Assembly (NCBI RefSeq): GCF_031202265.1
Contig: NZ_CP100604.1
Coordinates: 7,112,501-7,176,500 of the forward strand
Direction: 5' to 3'
Length of the DNA stretch: 64,000 nt
From: Bradyrhizobium sp. Ash2021
GTDB lineage: Bacteria > Pseudomonadota > Alphaproteobacteria > Rhizobiales > Xanthobacteraceae
This document shows, in pieces, positions 44,924 through 54,910 of this stretch. The translations under genes were made by a program, and so were the position numbers. Under the pieces are notes generated by a model. It was given only the letters and a program-made list of their open reading frames with translations. It was not told the DNA's origin and ran no database searches. Numbering within the stretch: the first letter of the stretch is position 1; every line of letters begins with the position of its first letter.

Positions 44924-45301
44924 TTATTGGTGGCCGATATCTTCCAGTTCCTTGGCACGCGCTTGCGTCATGTTGCGCATGCATTCGCCGGCATCGATAC
45001 GGGCGATGGTGCCCTCGCCCATGCCGTAATACAGGCAATTGGCGTCGCGGTACTGGATCCATAGCCGCTGCGCCGCGCGCAGCTGATCGCGCTGCTGCGG
45101 CACCGCATCCTTCAAGGCTTGCTGGTAAGCGACCGTCATCCGCTTGTCCCATTGCGCCGTCTTCGCCTTGAGACACTCGACCATCTCGAAGGTGTTGCCG
45201 TCGCAGGATTTGTCGGGATCGCCCTGGTCGCCGGCATGGGCCGCCGACGCCAGCGCGACAAGCGAGGCGATGACAATCAATCGTCCCGGCATGATGGTCA
45301 C
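44924..45301 (-). CDS. LprI-like periplasmic protein (DUF1311)
   Basis: 125 residues from a GTG overlapping the SDR stop (GTGA); an ATG nine bases later is an alternative. Signal peptide (LIVIASLVALASAAHA). The mature part has cysteines in CDGNTFEMVECLKAK, the ALKDAVPQQRDQLRAAQRLW segment and YRDANCLYYGMGEGTI, the pattern of the lysozyme-inhibitor LprI N-terminal domain (DUF1311). Whether this protein inhibits lysozyme is not known. Coupled to the SDR gene. Confidence 0.8.
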   Translation of the reverse strand: MTIMPGRLIVIASLVALASAAHAGDQGDPDKSCDGNTFEMVECLKAKTAQWDKRMTVAYQQALKDAVPQQRDQLRAAQRLWIQYRDANCLYYGMGEGTIARIDAGECMRNMTQARAKELEDIGHQ

Positions 45302-46149
45302 GCCGGCGGCATCAGGCGGAGGCGCTTGGCGATGATCCTGTCGAGCATCCGTTTCGGCAGGATCGCCATCATCAGGTACCGCATCGAGTCCGGCGTGATC
45401 TGGTAGCGCACCCTGGGATTGGCCGATGTCAGCGCCTCGGCGATCCGCTCGGCGATCTTCTCCGCCGGCAATCCGGTTTCGCCAAGCTTGAGCATGTATT
45501 TCCGCATCCCCTTCAGCGCCGGAAAATAGGGCGAGTTCTGGTAGGCGGAAATATCGACTTCCTCGGCCTTGCTCCAGATCGGGGTCTTCACCGCACCGGG
45601 AGCGACGATGATGACATCGATGCCGAACAGCATCAGCTCGCGGCGCAAGCTTTCGGACAGCCCCTCGATCGCATGTTTCGACGCCGAATAGGCCGACGTC
45701 AGCGGATTGCCATTTTTGCCGGCGACCGAAGAGATCATCACGATGCGCCCCTTCGGTCCCTTCAGCGACGGATCGGAGCCGAGCAGCGGACCAAACGCCT
45801 GCGTCGCGATGATCGGCCCGATGACGTTGACATCCAACTGGCGGCGGAATTCGTCGGCGGCGAGTTCGAGCACCGGGCCGGCAACCGCGATGCCGGCATT
45901 GTTGACGAGTCCGGAGAGCGTTTCGCCGTCGAGGGCGTTGCGGACCTCGCGCGCCGCCGCCAGCACCGCGGCCTCATCGGTGACGTCGAAAATCAGCGGC
46001 GTGAAGTTTGCGCCGAACTCGCCCTTGAGGCGGTCGGCGTCCGCCTGCTTGCGCACGCTGCCGAAAACGCGAAATCCGCGGGCCAGCAGCAGTTTTGCGG
46101 TAGCCCAGCCGATGCCGGTGGACGCGCCGGTGATGACGACAGATTTCAT
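45298..46149 (-). CDS. Short-chain dehydrogenase/reductase
   Basis: 283 residues from MKSVVITGASTGIGWATAK, with GAGAGGAA 8 nt upstream. TGASTGIG, NNAG, SSVAG and the YSASKHAIEG catalytic block are intact. The extended C-terminus (RYQITPDSMRYLMMAILPKR) suits the classical group acting on lipids, retinoid-like or other hydrophobic substrates. It follows the old yellow enzyme gene by 69 nt on the same strand and is probably under the same MerR control. Confidence 0.88.
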   Translation of the reverse strand: MKSVVITGASTGIGWATAKLLLARGFRVFGSVRKQADADRLKGEFGANFTPLIFDVTDEAAVLAAAREVRNALDGETLSGLVNNAGIAVAGPVLELAADEFRRQLDVNVIGPIIATQAFGPLLGSDPSLKGPKGRIVMISSVAGKNGNPLTSAYSASKHAIEGLSESLRRELMLFGIDVIIVAPGAVKTPIWSKAEEVDISAYQNSPYFPALKGMRKYMLKLGETGLPAEKIAERIAEALTSANPRVRYQITPDSMRYLMMAILPKRMLDRIIAKRLRLMPPA

Positions 46150-46218
46150 GATAAAATTCCTCTCCCGACGGTTTTCTAGCACTCAGCGCCAAAAAACCAG
46201 TCCCGGCCGCACATAAAA

Positions 46219-47523
46219 TCATGCGCTGGACGGTACGAGCCGTGCCTGTGACACCCAGGCCCGGTAAAGCCGGGTGCGCCGTTTGGTGATGATCTGCTGG
46301 CGGATCAATGCCAGCAGTGGACTGGCGTCAGCTTTCGGCTGCCGGCGCTTGCCGAGGCGGCGCAATTGCAGCTTCACCAGCGCCATCCTCGCAAGGCTTG
46401 CATAGGCCTTGTTGCGCCAGCCGACGCGCGGGATATCGATCTCAAGCGCTTCGCCGCGCTTCCATCGTTCGGGCAGCTTCGGCTCGAACGCCATGGCGCT
46501 GGCGATGCCGACCATGGCGACGCCCGGCCTGCCCCCGCTTGGCTTCAGCGCCTGCTCGGCCACGGCGCGCCGGCGGATACCGCCGGTGACCATGACCGGC
46601 ATCCGCGCCACCGCGCTGATGTCGCGGGCAAAGTCGAGAAAATAAGCTTCGCGCGCAGCGGTGCTGCCGGCCTGCGGCGCGCCTTCCGTGGCCTGCGGCG
46701 CGCCTTGCATCGCCGGGCTTTCGTAACTGCCGCCGGACAATTCCACGAGATCGACCGGCAACTCGTTGAGCCAGCGAACTACCTGCACGGCATCCGACGC
46801 CTCGAAGCCGCCCTTCTGGAAATCGGCCGAGTTCAGCTTGACCGCGACCGAGAGGCCGGGTGAGACCACGGCTCGCACGGCCTTGACCACATCGAGCAGG
46901 AGCCGCGCGCGATTCTGCAACTCGCCACCCCATGCATCGGTGCGCCGGTTGGTCAGCGGCGAAAGAAACTGGCTGATCAGATAGCCGTGGGCGGCATGGA
47001 TCTGCACACCGGAAAAGCCGGCGGCCTCGGCCAGTCGGGCGGTGGTGACGAAACGCCCGACAATCGCAGCAATGCCCGCTTCATCCAGCGCGCGCGGCAC
47101 CGGAAACAGATGCGAATAAGCGCCCATGTTGACGCCGATGGCCGACGGCGCCACCGCCTCTTGCCCCATCGCGGCAAAGACCTGCCGGCCAGGATGGTTG
47201 ATCTGCAGCCAGGCCTGGTTGCCACCACGCCTCGCCGCCCGCGCCCAGGCCTTGAATGGCTCGATCGGCTGGCGCTCGTCGAGCACCACGCCGCCGGGTC
47301 CGGTCAGCGCCGTTGGATCGATCATCACATTGCCTGACAGGATCAGGCCGACGCCACCCTGGGCCCAGCTTTCGTAGAGCCGCCGCAGGCTTTCGCCCGG
47401 GATCTGGCCGCTATCCGCCATGTTCTCTTCCATCGCCGCCTTCGCAATACGGTTGGGAACGACCGCGCCGTTCGGCAGCGTCAGGGGAGCGAACAGCGAC
47501 GACGGCGGAATGGGTGTGTGCAT
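46219..47523 (-). CDS. NADH:flavin oxidoreductase (old yellow enzyme family)
   Basis: 434 residues. An N-terminal FMN-binding TIM barrel shows LFAPLTLPNGAVVPNRIAKA, the QINHPGRQ segment, VQIHAAHGYLISQFLSPLTN followed by RRTDAWGG, and ARMPVMVTGGIRRR. These enzymes reduce activated double bonds with NAD(P)H. It ends with a basic tail of about 70 residues (LGKRRQPKADA; QQIITKRRTRLYRA) without iron-sulfur cysteines, so the 2,4-dienoyl-CoA reductase type is excluded. Its promoter carries a MerR-type operator. Confidence 0.9.
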   Translation of the reverse strand: MHTPIPPSSLFAPLTLPNGAVVPNRIAKAAMEENMADSGQIPGESLRRLYESWAQGGVGLILSGNVMIDPTALTGPGGVVLDERQPIEPFKAWARAARRGGNQAWLQINHPGRQVFAAMGQEAVAPSAIGVNMGAYSHLFPVPRALDEAGIAAIVGRFVTTARLAEAAGFSGVQIHAAHGYLISQFLSPLTNRRTDAWGGELQNRARLLLDVVKAVRAVVSPGLSVAVKLNSADFQKGGFEASDAVQVVRWLNELPVDLVELSGGSYESPAMQGAPQATEGAPQAGSTAAREAYFLDFARDISAVARMPVMVTGGIRRRAVAEQALKPSGGRPGVAMVGIASAMAFEPKLPERWKRGEALEIDIPRVGWRNKAYASLARMALVKLQLRRLGKRRQPKADASPLLALIRQQIITKRRTRLYRAWVSQARLVPSSA

Positions 47524-47563
47524 GGATTGACCTTGAATTCGGTGACGGATGAGCGCAGGTTAC

Positions 47564-47585
47564 ACCTTCAACCTAACTTGAAGGT
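47564..47585 (-). promoter_or_regulatory. MerR-type operator and promoter for the old yellow enzyme-SDR operon
   Basis: The palindrome ACCTTCAA-N6-TTGAAGGT fills the spacer of a promoter on the minus strand: -35 TTGACC, a 19-bp spacer, and a -10-like GTAACC. Such an over-long 19-bp spacer with a dyad in it is the hallmark of MerR-controlled promoters. The MerR gene begins 28 bp away on the other strand. Confidence 0.8.
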
Positions 47586-47612
47586 CAAGCTAATTCGAAG
47601 GAGGCAACGGCC

Positions 47613-48071
47613 ATGCAGATCGGTGAACTGGCGCGGCGGTTCGGGGTGGCGCCGTCGAAAATCCGCTTCCTGGAGGACGAAGGCCTGGTGCGTCCGGTGC
47701 GCAGGACCAAGGCCGGCTACCGTGAATATGACGAGAGTTCGGCTGAGGCGCTGACGATGATCCTGCAGGCGCAATCGCTCGGCTTTACGCTCGACGAGAT
47801 CAAGGGAGCGCTGGCGGAGACCAGGGATCATGGCCTGCGCCGCGACTATTTGATCGGGCATATCGCGCGGAAGCTGAACGAGCTCGACCGTCACATCGTG
47901 CAGGCGCAGGAGTTGCGCGCCCGGCTGGTCTGCGCCAGCAACGAGCTCAAGGCGCGCATGAAGAGCGGCGCGAAATGCGACGCAAGGCCTTCGGCGCCGT
48001 CGCCGATTGGGACCAACAGACCGCGCGCCGCGACGCCGGCCCGTCGTCGACCAACGACGATGGCGGGATGA
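47613..48071 (+). CDS. MerR-family transcriptional regulator
   Basis: 152 residues. MQIGELARRFGVAPSKIRFL and then EDEGLVRP is the winged-helix start, followed by the REYDESSAEALTMILQAQSL segment and the dimerising coiled coil (IARKLNELDRHIVQAQELRA). The C-terminus has one cysteine (GAKCDARPS) but no thiol pair or SoxR-type cluster, so the signal is not evident. GGAGGCAAC precedes the ATG. It is divergent from the oxidoreductase operon whose promoter carries the operator. Confidence 0.88.
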   Translation: MQIGELARRFGVAPSKIRFLEDEGLVRPVRRTKAGYREYDESSAEALTMILQAQSLGFTLDEIKGALAETRDHGLRRDYLIGHIARKLNELDRHIVQAQELRARLVCASNELKARMKSGAKCDARPSAPSPIGTNRPRAATPARRRPTTMAG

Positions 48072-48128
48072 GAAATGCTCTTCGCGGCAACAATCCTGCC
48101 CAGCGCTCCCCCGAAACCCGCGAGGCAA

Positions 48129-49274
48129 TTATCTAAACCGCAGATTTTCACGTGAGAGCTGATTGATCGCCGTGCAGCCCATCAGCTTCATTCCGCGCTC
48201 GATCTCCGCCCGCATCAGCCCAAGCGCCCGCTCGACGCCGGCCTGCCCCGCCGCCGCGAGGGGATAAAGATAGAGGCGTCCGACCCCGACGGCTTTGGCG
48301 CCGAGCGACAGCGCCTTCAGGACGTGGGTGCCGCGCTGGATTCCCCCGTCCATGATCACGTCAATTCGATCCCCCACCGCGTCCACGATCTCGGCCAGCT
48401 GATCGAAAGCTGCCCGCGAGCCGTCGAGCTGCCGGCCGCCATGGTTGGACAGCACGATACCGGCGCAACCGATCTGAACCGCGCGTTTCGCATCCGCCAC
48501 CGTCATGATCCCCTTCAGACAGAACTGACCATTCCATAGCTGGACCATTTCGGCGACGTCGTCCCAGTTCATGGACGGGTCCAGCATCTCGGTAAAGTAC
48601 CTGCCGATCGACACCGCTCCACCGCTCATGTCGACGTGCTGGTCCAGCTGCGGCAGTTTGAAGCGCTCATGCGTCAGGTAGTTGATGCCCCACATCGGCC
48701 TGATCGCGAACTGCAGCATCCCGCCGGGCGTCAGCCTGAAGGGGATGGAAAACCCGGTGCGCAGGTCGCGCTCGCGATTGCCGCCCGTGATGCTATCCAC
48801 GGTCAGCATCATGACCTCGACCCCGGCCTCTTTGGCACGTTGCATCATCGCACGGTTGAGGCCGCGATCCCGGTGATAATAGAATTGATAGACCTGCGGC
48901 GTATCGTGCGCCTTGCGCAATTCCTCGATGCTGACCGTGCCAAGCGAGGATACGCCGAACATCGTACCGTACTTGGCCGCAGCCGCCGCGACGGCGCGTT
49001 CGCCGTCGTGATGGAACAGGCGCTGCAGCGCGGTGGGCGAGCAATAGACCGGCATTGCCAGCTTCTGCCCCAGCACGGTCACCGACATATCGACGGTCTC
49101 CACGCCGCGGAGGACGCTGGGCAGCAGGTCGCAACGCTCGAAGCTTGCCGTGTTCCGACGATAGGTCACCTCGTCGTCAGCTGCGCCGTCGATATAGTCG
49201 AAGATCGGACCCGGAAGCCGTCGTTGCGCCAGCCGTCGGAAATCATGAAAGTTGTGACAGTCGCGCAAACGCAT
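48129..49274 (-). CDS. FMN-dependent alpha-hydroxy-acid dehydrogenase (lactate dehydrogenase LldD-like)
   Basis: 381 residues, the length of LldD. Motifs of the family: FDYIDGAADDEVTYRRN, SPTALQRLFHHDGE, KGIMTVADAKRAV, VLSNHGGRQLDGS with the catalytic histidine, and IMDGGIQRGTHVLKAL. Known members oxidise L-lactate, mandelate or glycolate, passing electrons to quinone or oxygen. The exact substrate is not evident. Stands alone on the minus strand; 48072-48128 has no feature. Confidence 0.9.
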   Translation of the reverse strand: MRLRDCHNFHDFRRLAQRRLPGPIFDYIDGAADDEVTYRRNTASFERCDLLPSVLRGVETVDMSVTVLGQKLAMPVYCSPTALQRLFHHDGERAVAAAAAKYGTMFGVSSLGTVSIEELRKAHDTPQVYQFYYHRDRGLNRAMMQRAKEAGVEVMMLTVDSITGGNRERDLRTGFSIPFRLTPGGMLQFAIRPMWGINYLTHERFKLPQLDQHVDMSGGAVSIGRYFTEMLDPSMNWDDVAEMVQLWNGQFCLKGIMTVADAKRAVQIGCAGIVLSNHGGRQLDGSRAAFDQLAEIVDAVGDRIDVIMDGGIQRGTHVLKALSLGAKAVGVGRLYLYPLAAAGQAGVERALGLMRAEIERGMKLMGCTAINQLSRENLRFR

Positions 49275-49420
49275 ATCGTACCCCGCAGTCGCGCGAGCCC
49301 CGGCGGTACTGCGCGTTCAGGAAGCGATGCTACCCGCTGGCCCGTGTTTGCACCATGCCGATGGCCCATGGCGGGCGCCGGCTCCGCTCCTGCCCCAAAG
49401 GGGAAGCCGAAGCACTGCCC

Positions 49421-50674
49421 CTACTCCGCATGCCCGTCGATGATCGGGCCGAACAGCTGCCATTTCGCGCCGGTGAACTTCATCATCTGGACCTGCTCGA
49501 TCGGATAGAAATCGGTTGGCGAGGTCTTGATGCGGATGCCCGGGATGTAGGTGTTGATCTCGAAATCGAGATTGGCCACCACGTTCATGACGTTCTCGCG
49601 CGTCAGATTGTCGCCGCACCGTTTCAGCACCTCAACCAGGGCGGTCGAGGTGTTGAAAGCCGTCAGCGGTCCGCTCTCGGACTTGTCGGCTTCCGGATAA
49701 TACTTGGCCATGAAGGCGCGGTATTTCTGCATGCCGGGATAGCTGTCCCATTGCGGATCGGTGACATCCATCTGATAGCCGGCGCTCAGGATGCCGGTGG
49801 CATTGTCGAGGCCCGCGGGCTTCAGCACCGCGCCGACCGAGGCCGACACGTTGGTCATGATCTGGATCGGGTGCCAGCCGAGCTCGGCAATTTTCTTGAT
49901 GGCCTGCGCCGCGAATTTCGGCGTGCCGATATTGACGAAGATGTCGGGGTTGGCGGTCTTGATCGCGACCACCTGCGAATCCACCGTCGGCATGCTGATT
50001 TCATAGGGCACGCTGGCGACGACCATGCTGTCATACTTGTCGCGCAGCACGTCCTTCAGGCCCAGCACGTAGTCCTTGCCGAAATCATCGTTCTGATAGA
50101 GCACGCCGATTTTGGCGTTGGGATAATGCTGCAGGATGTAGGTCGCGTAGATGCGCGCCTCGGCCCGGTAGTTCGGCTGCCAGCCGATGGTCCACGGAAA
50201 ATGCTCGGGGTCGCCCCAGCGCGAGGCGCCGGTGGCGACGAACAGTTGCGGCACCTTCATCGTGTTCAAGTATTTCTGGATCGCCGCATTGCTCGCGGTG
50301 CCGAGCGGCGCGAAAATCAAAAACACCTCGTCGCTCTCAACCAGCTTGCGCGCCTGCTCCACCGTCTTCGGCGGGCTGTAGGCGTCGTCGTAGCTGATGA
50401 AGTTGATCTTGCGGCCGTTGACGCCGCCATTGTCGTTAATCATGCGGAAATAGGCACTCATCGTCTTGCCGATAATGCCGTAGGCCGAAGCAGGCCCCGA
50501 ATACGGCATGATGTTGCCGATCTTGATTTCCGTGTCGGTGACGCCGGTGTCGTATTTCTTTTGCGCGACGGCCGACACCGTCGTCAGGGCAATGATCAGT
50601 CCGGAAAGTCCAAGCGCCCTGACCAGCGCCCTGACGAAATTTGTCGTGAAGAAATCCTTAAGCGTACGCTTCAT
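49421..50674 (-). CDS. Liv-type ABC transporter substrate-binding protein, orphan
   Basis: 417 residues with an N-terminal signal segment (LGLSGLIIALTTVSAVAQ). The mature part GVTDTEIKIGNIMPYSGPAS and GGVNGRKINFISYDDAYSPP are Liv-type receptor hallmarks. No permease or ATPase genes lie next to it, so it must dock to another transporter, possibly one of the two Liv systems in this window. Ligand unknown. Confidence 0.88.
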   Translation of the reverse strand: MKRTLKDFFTTNFVRALVRALGLSGLIIALTTVSAVAQKKYDTGVTDTEIKIGNIMPYSGPASAYGIIGKTMSAYFRMINDNGGVNGRKINFISYDDAYSPPKTVEQARKLVESDEVFLIFAPLGTASNAAIQKYLNTMKVPQLFVATGASRWGDPEHFPWTIGWQPNYRAEARIYATYILQHYPNAKIGVLYQNDDFGKDYVLGLKDVLRDKYDSMVVASVPYEISMPTVDSQVVAIKTANPDIFVNIGTPKFAAQAIKKIAELGWHPIQIMTNVSASVGAVLKPAGLDNATGILSAGYQMDVTDPQWDSYPGMQKYRAFMAKYYPEADKSESGPLTAFNTSTALVEVLKRCGDNLTRENVMNVVANLDFEINTYIPGIRIKTSPTDFYPIEQVQMMKFTGAKWQLFGPIIDGHAE

Positions 50675-51056
50675 GAGTTTCCTCCCCCCGGTGCGGGCAA
50701 ATTTGACGGCTTTTGTCGGACAGTTTCCTCGAGCGGTTTTTTTCGGAACGGCACCAAGGATAGCAGCCGGACCGGGTTACCGAAAGCCGCGGCCCGCCCC
50801 GAATTGCGATCACCAGAGACCATTTGCCGCGCGAAGGGCGTCCGGCTGCAGCGCAGCAAGAGCGACAGGGTTACCGGAATCTCTCCGCGCAACGAATGAT
50901 TTTGCTGCACGTGCTCACGTGAAAAACAGAATAATTACAGTTGCCTAACGCTCAGCTTCACTCCGTGCCATTGACGGACGCCGCTTTAACGCGAGTGTAA
51001 GGCGGCGACCGTCATTGTCTGGCTCAAAGCTTGATTCTGTCCCTGGACTTCCGTGC
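50675..51056. other. 382-bp gap without a gene
   Basis: No convincing reading frame. Two closely spaced CACGTG palindromes (50908-50913 and 50916-50921) precede an AT-rich patch at about 50920-50945, which may be the promoter for the plus-strand DUF2336 gene. Nothing else is recognised. Confidence 0.45.
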
Positions 51057-52142
51057 ATGCAGCAACAGCCCGCTCATTCGATCATCGCCGAACTCGAGGA
51101 GGCCGTCCGGGGCGGCTCGTCAGCCAAACGGGTCGAAACCCTGCGACAGGTGACGGATCTCTTCCTTAACGACGGCGACCGCCTCAGCGACGAGCAGGTC
51201 CAGGTTTTCGACGACGTGCTGTGCCTTTTGATCGCCCGCGTCGAAACGCGCGCGAGGGCCGAACTCAGCAAGCGGCTGGCGCCGCTCGATTACGCGCCGT
51301 TCGAGGTTATCCGGCATCTCGCATGGGACGATGAAATCGCCGTCGCCGGCGACGTGCTCACCCATTCCAGCCGCCTCGGAACCGAGGCCCTGGTCGAGAT
51401 TGCAAGCACCAAGGGCCAGTCCCATCTGCTGGCGATTTCAGCCCGCGAAAACCTGCCGGAGGCTGTCACCGACGTGATCGTCAATCGCGGCGAAGCCAGG
51501 GTCATTCGCAGGCTTGCAAACAACGCCAGCGCGCGGTTCTCCGAGACCGGCTATTCCGGCATCGTGGCGCGCGCCGAAGGCGACGACGAACTGGTCGAGA
51601 TCCTCGGCCTTCGCCTCGATCTCCCGATCAAGTTCCTGCATGACCTGCTGCGCCGCGCCAAGGACGCGGTGCGCGCCCGGCTGATGGCCATTGCGCCGCC
51701 GGCACTGCTCGAGGAAATCAAGCGGGTGCTGAACGACATCGTGCGCGGGGAAGATTCATCGGCGCGGAATTTCGAGGTAGCCGAGCAGCTCGTCAAGCTG
51801 ATGAAGGAGTTGCACGAGCTGGACGACGCCGCCGTCTTCACGTTCGCCGAAGCCAGGAAATTCGACGAAATCGCAGCCGCGCTCGCGCTTCTCAACGACG
51901 CCCCGACCGAAATGATGGCCCGGCTGCTGGAAGGCCCCCGCGCCGATCTGGTCCTGATCCCCTGCAGGTCGGCCCGCCTGAACTGGCCAACCGTCGAAAC
52001 GATCCTTCGCAACCGGCCTGCGCCGCGCCCGATCGACGAACCAACGCTGAAGGTGGCGGAGCGGGATTACAGGAAGCTGTCGATGGAGACGGCCCAGCGC
52101 ACCGTGCGTTTCTGGCGGCTCCACAACAGGATCGAGAAATAG
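51057..52142 (+). CDS. DUF2336 domain protein
   Basis: 361 residues from the ATG MQQQPAHSIIAELEEAVRGG; 51015 is an alternative in-frame start. The protein is almost fully helical, with LARHL-like repeated helical hairpins (VIRHLAWDDEIAVAGDVLTH; NRGEARVIRRLANNASARFS) that match the alphaproteobacterial DUF2336 family. No catalytic motif is seen. Family function is unknown; helical-repeat proteins of this sort often serve as binding scaffolds. Cytoplasmic. Convergent with ilvC. Confidence 0.78.
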   Translation: MQQQPAHSIIAELEEAVRGGSSAKRVETLRQVTDLFLNDGDRLSDEQVQVFDDVLCLLIARVETRARAELSKRLAPLDYAPFEVIRHLAWDDEIAVAGDVLTHSSRLGTEALVEIASTKGQSHLLAISARENLPEAVTDVIVNRGEARVIRRLANNASARFSETGYSGIVARAEGDDELVEILGLRLDLPIKFLHDLLRRAKDAVRARLMAIAPPALLEEIKRVLNDIVRGEDSSARNFEVAEQLVKLMKELHELDDAAVFTFAEARKFDEIAAALALLNDAPTEMMARLLEGPRADLVLIPCRSARLNWPTVETILRNRPAPRPIDEPTLKVAERDYRKLSMETAQRTVRFWRLHNRIEK

Positions 52143-52195
52143 CCCTGAGAGGCGCCTTGTCGTGACAGGCGCGCCGGCGCCGTCGCGGCGCAAAC

Positions 52196-52220
52196 AAAAA
52201 GGGCCGCGCGATGCGCGACC
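52196..52220 (-). terminator. Rho-independent terminator after ilvC
   Basis: On the minus strand GGTCGCGC pairs with GCGCGGCC around a 3-nt loop, followed by CTTTTTG. It lies 30 nt beyond the ilvC stop codon. Confidence 0.85.
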
Positions 52221-52250
52221 CCCGATGTAGACGCAAGCGGATAAGAACGA

Positions 52251-53309
<1,059 letters not shown>

Positions 53310-53417
53310 TCAGGCTTTCGGGTGGGTAGGACCGCCGGGCGCCCGCGAATTTCCGGCGTTGTCTAGAGCATTTTGGCCCTCAGGGGAAACCCCCATCTCG
53401 CATGGCGCGGTGCGGCA

Positions 53418-54020
53418 TCATGCGTCCATGAAGACGGGATAGAGTGAGGCCAGCAGCAGCAAGGCCATGATGATATTGAACGCCCGCACCAGCCTCCGGG
53501 AGGTCAGGACCGGCCGCAGCGCGCTCCCGAACAGCGCCCAGGCGGTGCATGAAGCCACTCCCAGAATGAGGCTGAGCCCGACCTGGATCACGATGTTCCA
53601 GGGATAGGCGGCAATCGCCGCATAGGCGGTGATGGTGCCGATCACCATGACCCAACCCTTGGCGTTGACCCATTGGAACATGGCCGCGCCCCAGAAGGTC
53701 ATCGGCCCGCGCCGGTTGTCCTGTTCCGGCGCCACCGGGTCGGACATCGCGATCGCCAAGGCCAGATAAATCAGATAGGCGACCCCGGCGTATTTGAGGA
53801 TCGTCTGCAGCACCGGGTAGGCGATGAAGATGGTGCCCAGACCTACGCCCACCGCGCCCACCATAAAGGCGAAGCCGATCGTGATGCCGGCGACATGCGG
53901 CAGCGTCCGGCGGAATCCGTAAGTGAGTCCCGACGACAGCAGCATGATGTTGTTCGGCCCCGGCGTGAAGAACATCACGGTGGCAAACATCACGAAGGCG
54001 ATCAGCAGCGAATGCGACAT
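53418..54020 (-). CDS. LysE/RhtB-family amino acid exporter
   Basis: 200 residues, six membrane segments. FFTPGPNNIMLLSSGLTYGF with GFRRTLPHVAGITIGF and the QWVNAKGWVMVIGTITAY segment are typical of the RhtB/LysE family. Known members export homoserine, threonine, lysine or leucine. Its start lies 8 nt after the stop of the EamA-type gene, so the two are in one operon. A role in exporting branched-chain amino acids is only suggested by position. The upper part of the frame is a shadow. Confidence 0.87.
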   Translation of the reverse strand: MSHSLLIAFVMFATVMFFTPGPNNIMLLSSGLTYGFRRTLPHVAGITIGFAFMVGAVGVGLGTIFIAYPVLQTILKYAGVAYLIYLALAIAMSDPVAPEQDNRRGPMTFWGAAMFQWVNAKGWVMVIGTITAYAAIAAYPWNIVIQVGLSLILGVASCTAWALFGSALRPVLTSRRLVRAFNIIMALLLLASLYPVFMDA

Positions 54021-54028
54021 GGCGGGGC

Positions 54029-54904
54029 TCACGCGATCTTCGGCAGAGTTTGCGCACGTCTCGACAGCAGCATCACGGCGATGCCGCCGACCACGGTGAC
54101 CATTCCGGCGAGCCGCAGCGGCCCAAAGGTTTCGCAGAACGCGACGCTCGACGCCGCCGAACCGACGAACGGCACCAGCAGCGCAAACGGCACCACCTGT
54201 GCCGCGGTGTAATCCCGCAACAGCCGGCCCCACAGCCAGTAGGCGATGCTGGTCGAAATCCCGCCGAGGCCGAGCATGCAGACAAGGCCGGTCAGCGACA
54301 TCTGCGTCAGCGCGTGCCAGGTCGGCTGCGGCCCGTTGCTGACCAGCGTCAGCGCGAACAGCGGCACCGCGGCTACCAGGCACAGCCACGCGAACAGGTC
54401 GAACATCCGCACGTCCTGCGCGCGCCGCAGCAAGAGATTGCCGACTGCAAAACTGACCGGCGAGATCATCAGGACCGCGAACGCGCCGACGCTGAAATCA
54501 TAGCCGACGGTGCCGCAGATCATCAGCAGGCCGACGGTCGCAATGGCGATGCCAATGGTCTGCATCCGCGTCGGCAATTCGGCGAACAGCAGCGCCGCAA
54601 AGCCGATGGTGAACAGCGCCTGGCTCTGCACGATCACGCTGGTCAGCCCGACCGGAACGCCCTGCGCAATGGCAATGGATTGCGCCAGGAACTGACCGAG
54701 AAACAAGGTAAAACTGATCGCGATCAAGAGCGGCCACGAAACGTCAGGCCTGCGCACGAACAGGCACGGCACCGCGGCGATGGCAAAGCGCAGCGTCGTC
54801 ATCAGCTCCGGCGAAAATTCGTTGAGCGCGATCCGGCTCGCGACGAATGCAAGCCCCCAGATCACCGCCACCAGGACGGCGATGCAAACATCGGCCGGCT
54901 TCAT
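54029..54904 (-). CDS. EamA/RhaT-family transporter (DMT superfamily)
   Basis: 291 residues with ten membrane segments in two repeated halves; the first starts VAVIWGLAFVASRIALNEFS, the second SPVSFAVGNLLLRRAQDVR. These proteins of the drug/metabolite transporter superfamily are exporters of amino acids or metabolites. Flanked by the methyltransferase and the LysE-type gene. Substrate unknown. Confidence 0.85.
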   Translation of the reverse strand: MKPADVCIAVLVAVIWGLAFVASRIALNEFSPELMTTLRFAIAAVPCLFVRRPDVSWPLLIAISFTLFLGQFLAQSIAIAQGVPVGLTSVIVQSQALFTIGFAALLFAELPTRMQTIGIAIATVGLLMICGTVGYDFSVGAFAVLMISPVSFAVGNLLLRRAQDVRMFDLFAWLCLVAAVPLFALTLVSNGPQPTWHALTQMSLTGLVCMLGLGGISTSIAYWLWGRLLRDYTAAQVVPFALLVPFVGSAASSVAFCETFGPLRLAGMVTVVGGIAVMLLSRRAQTLPKIA

Positions 54905-54910
54905 TTTTTT

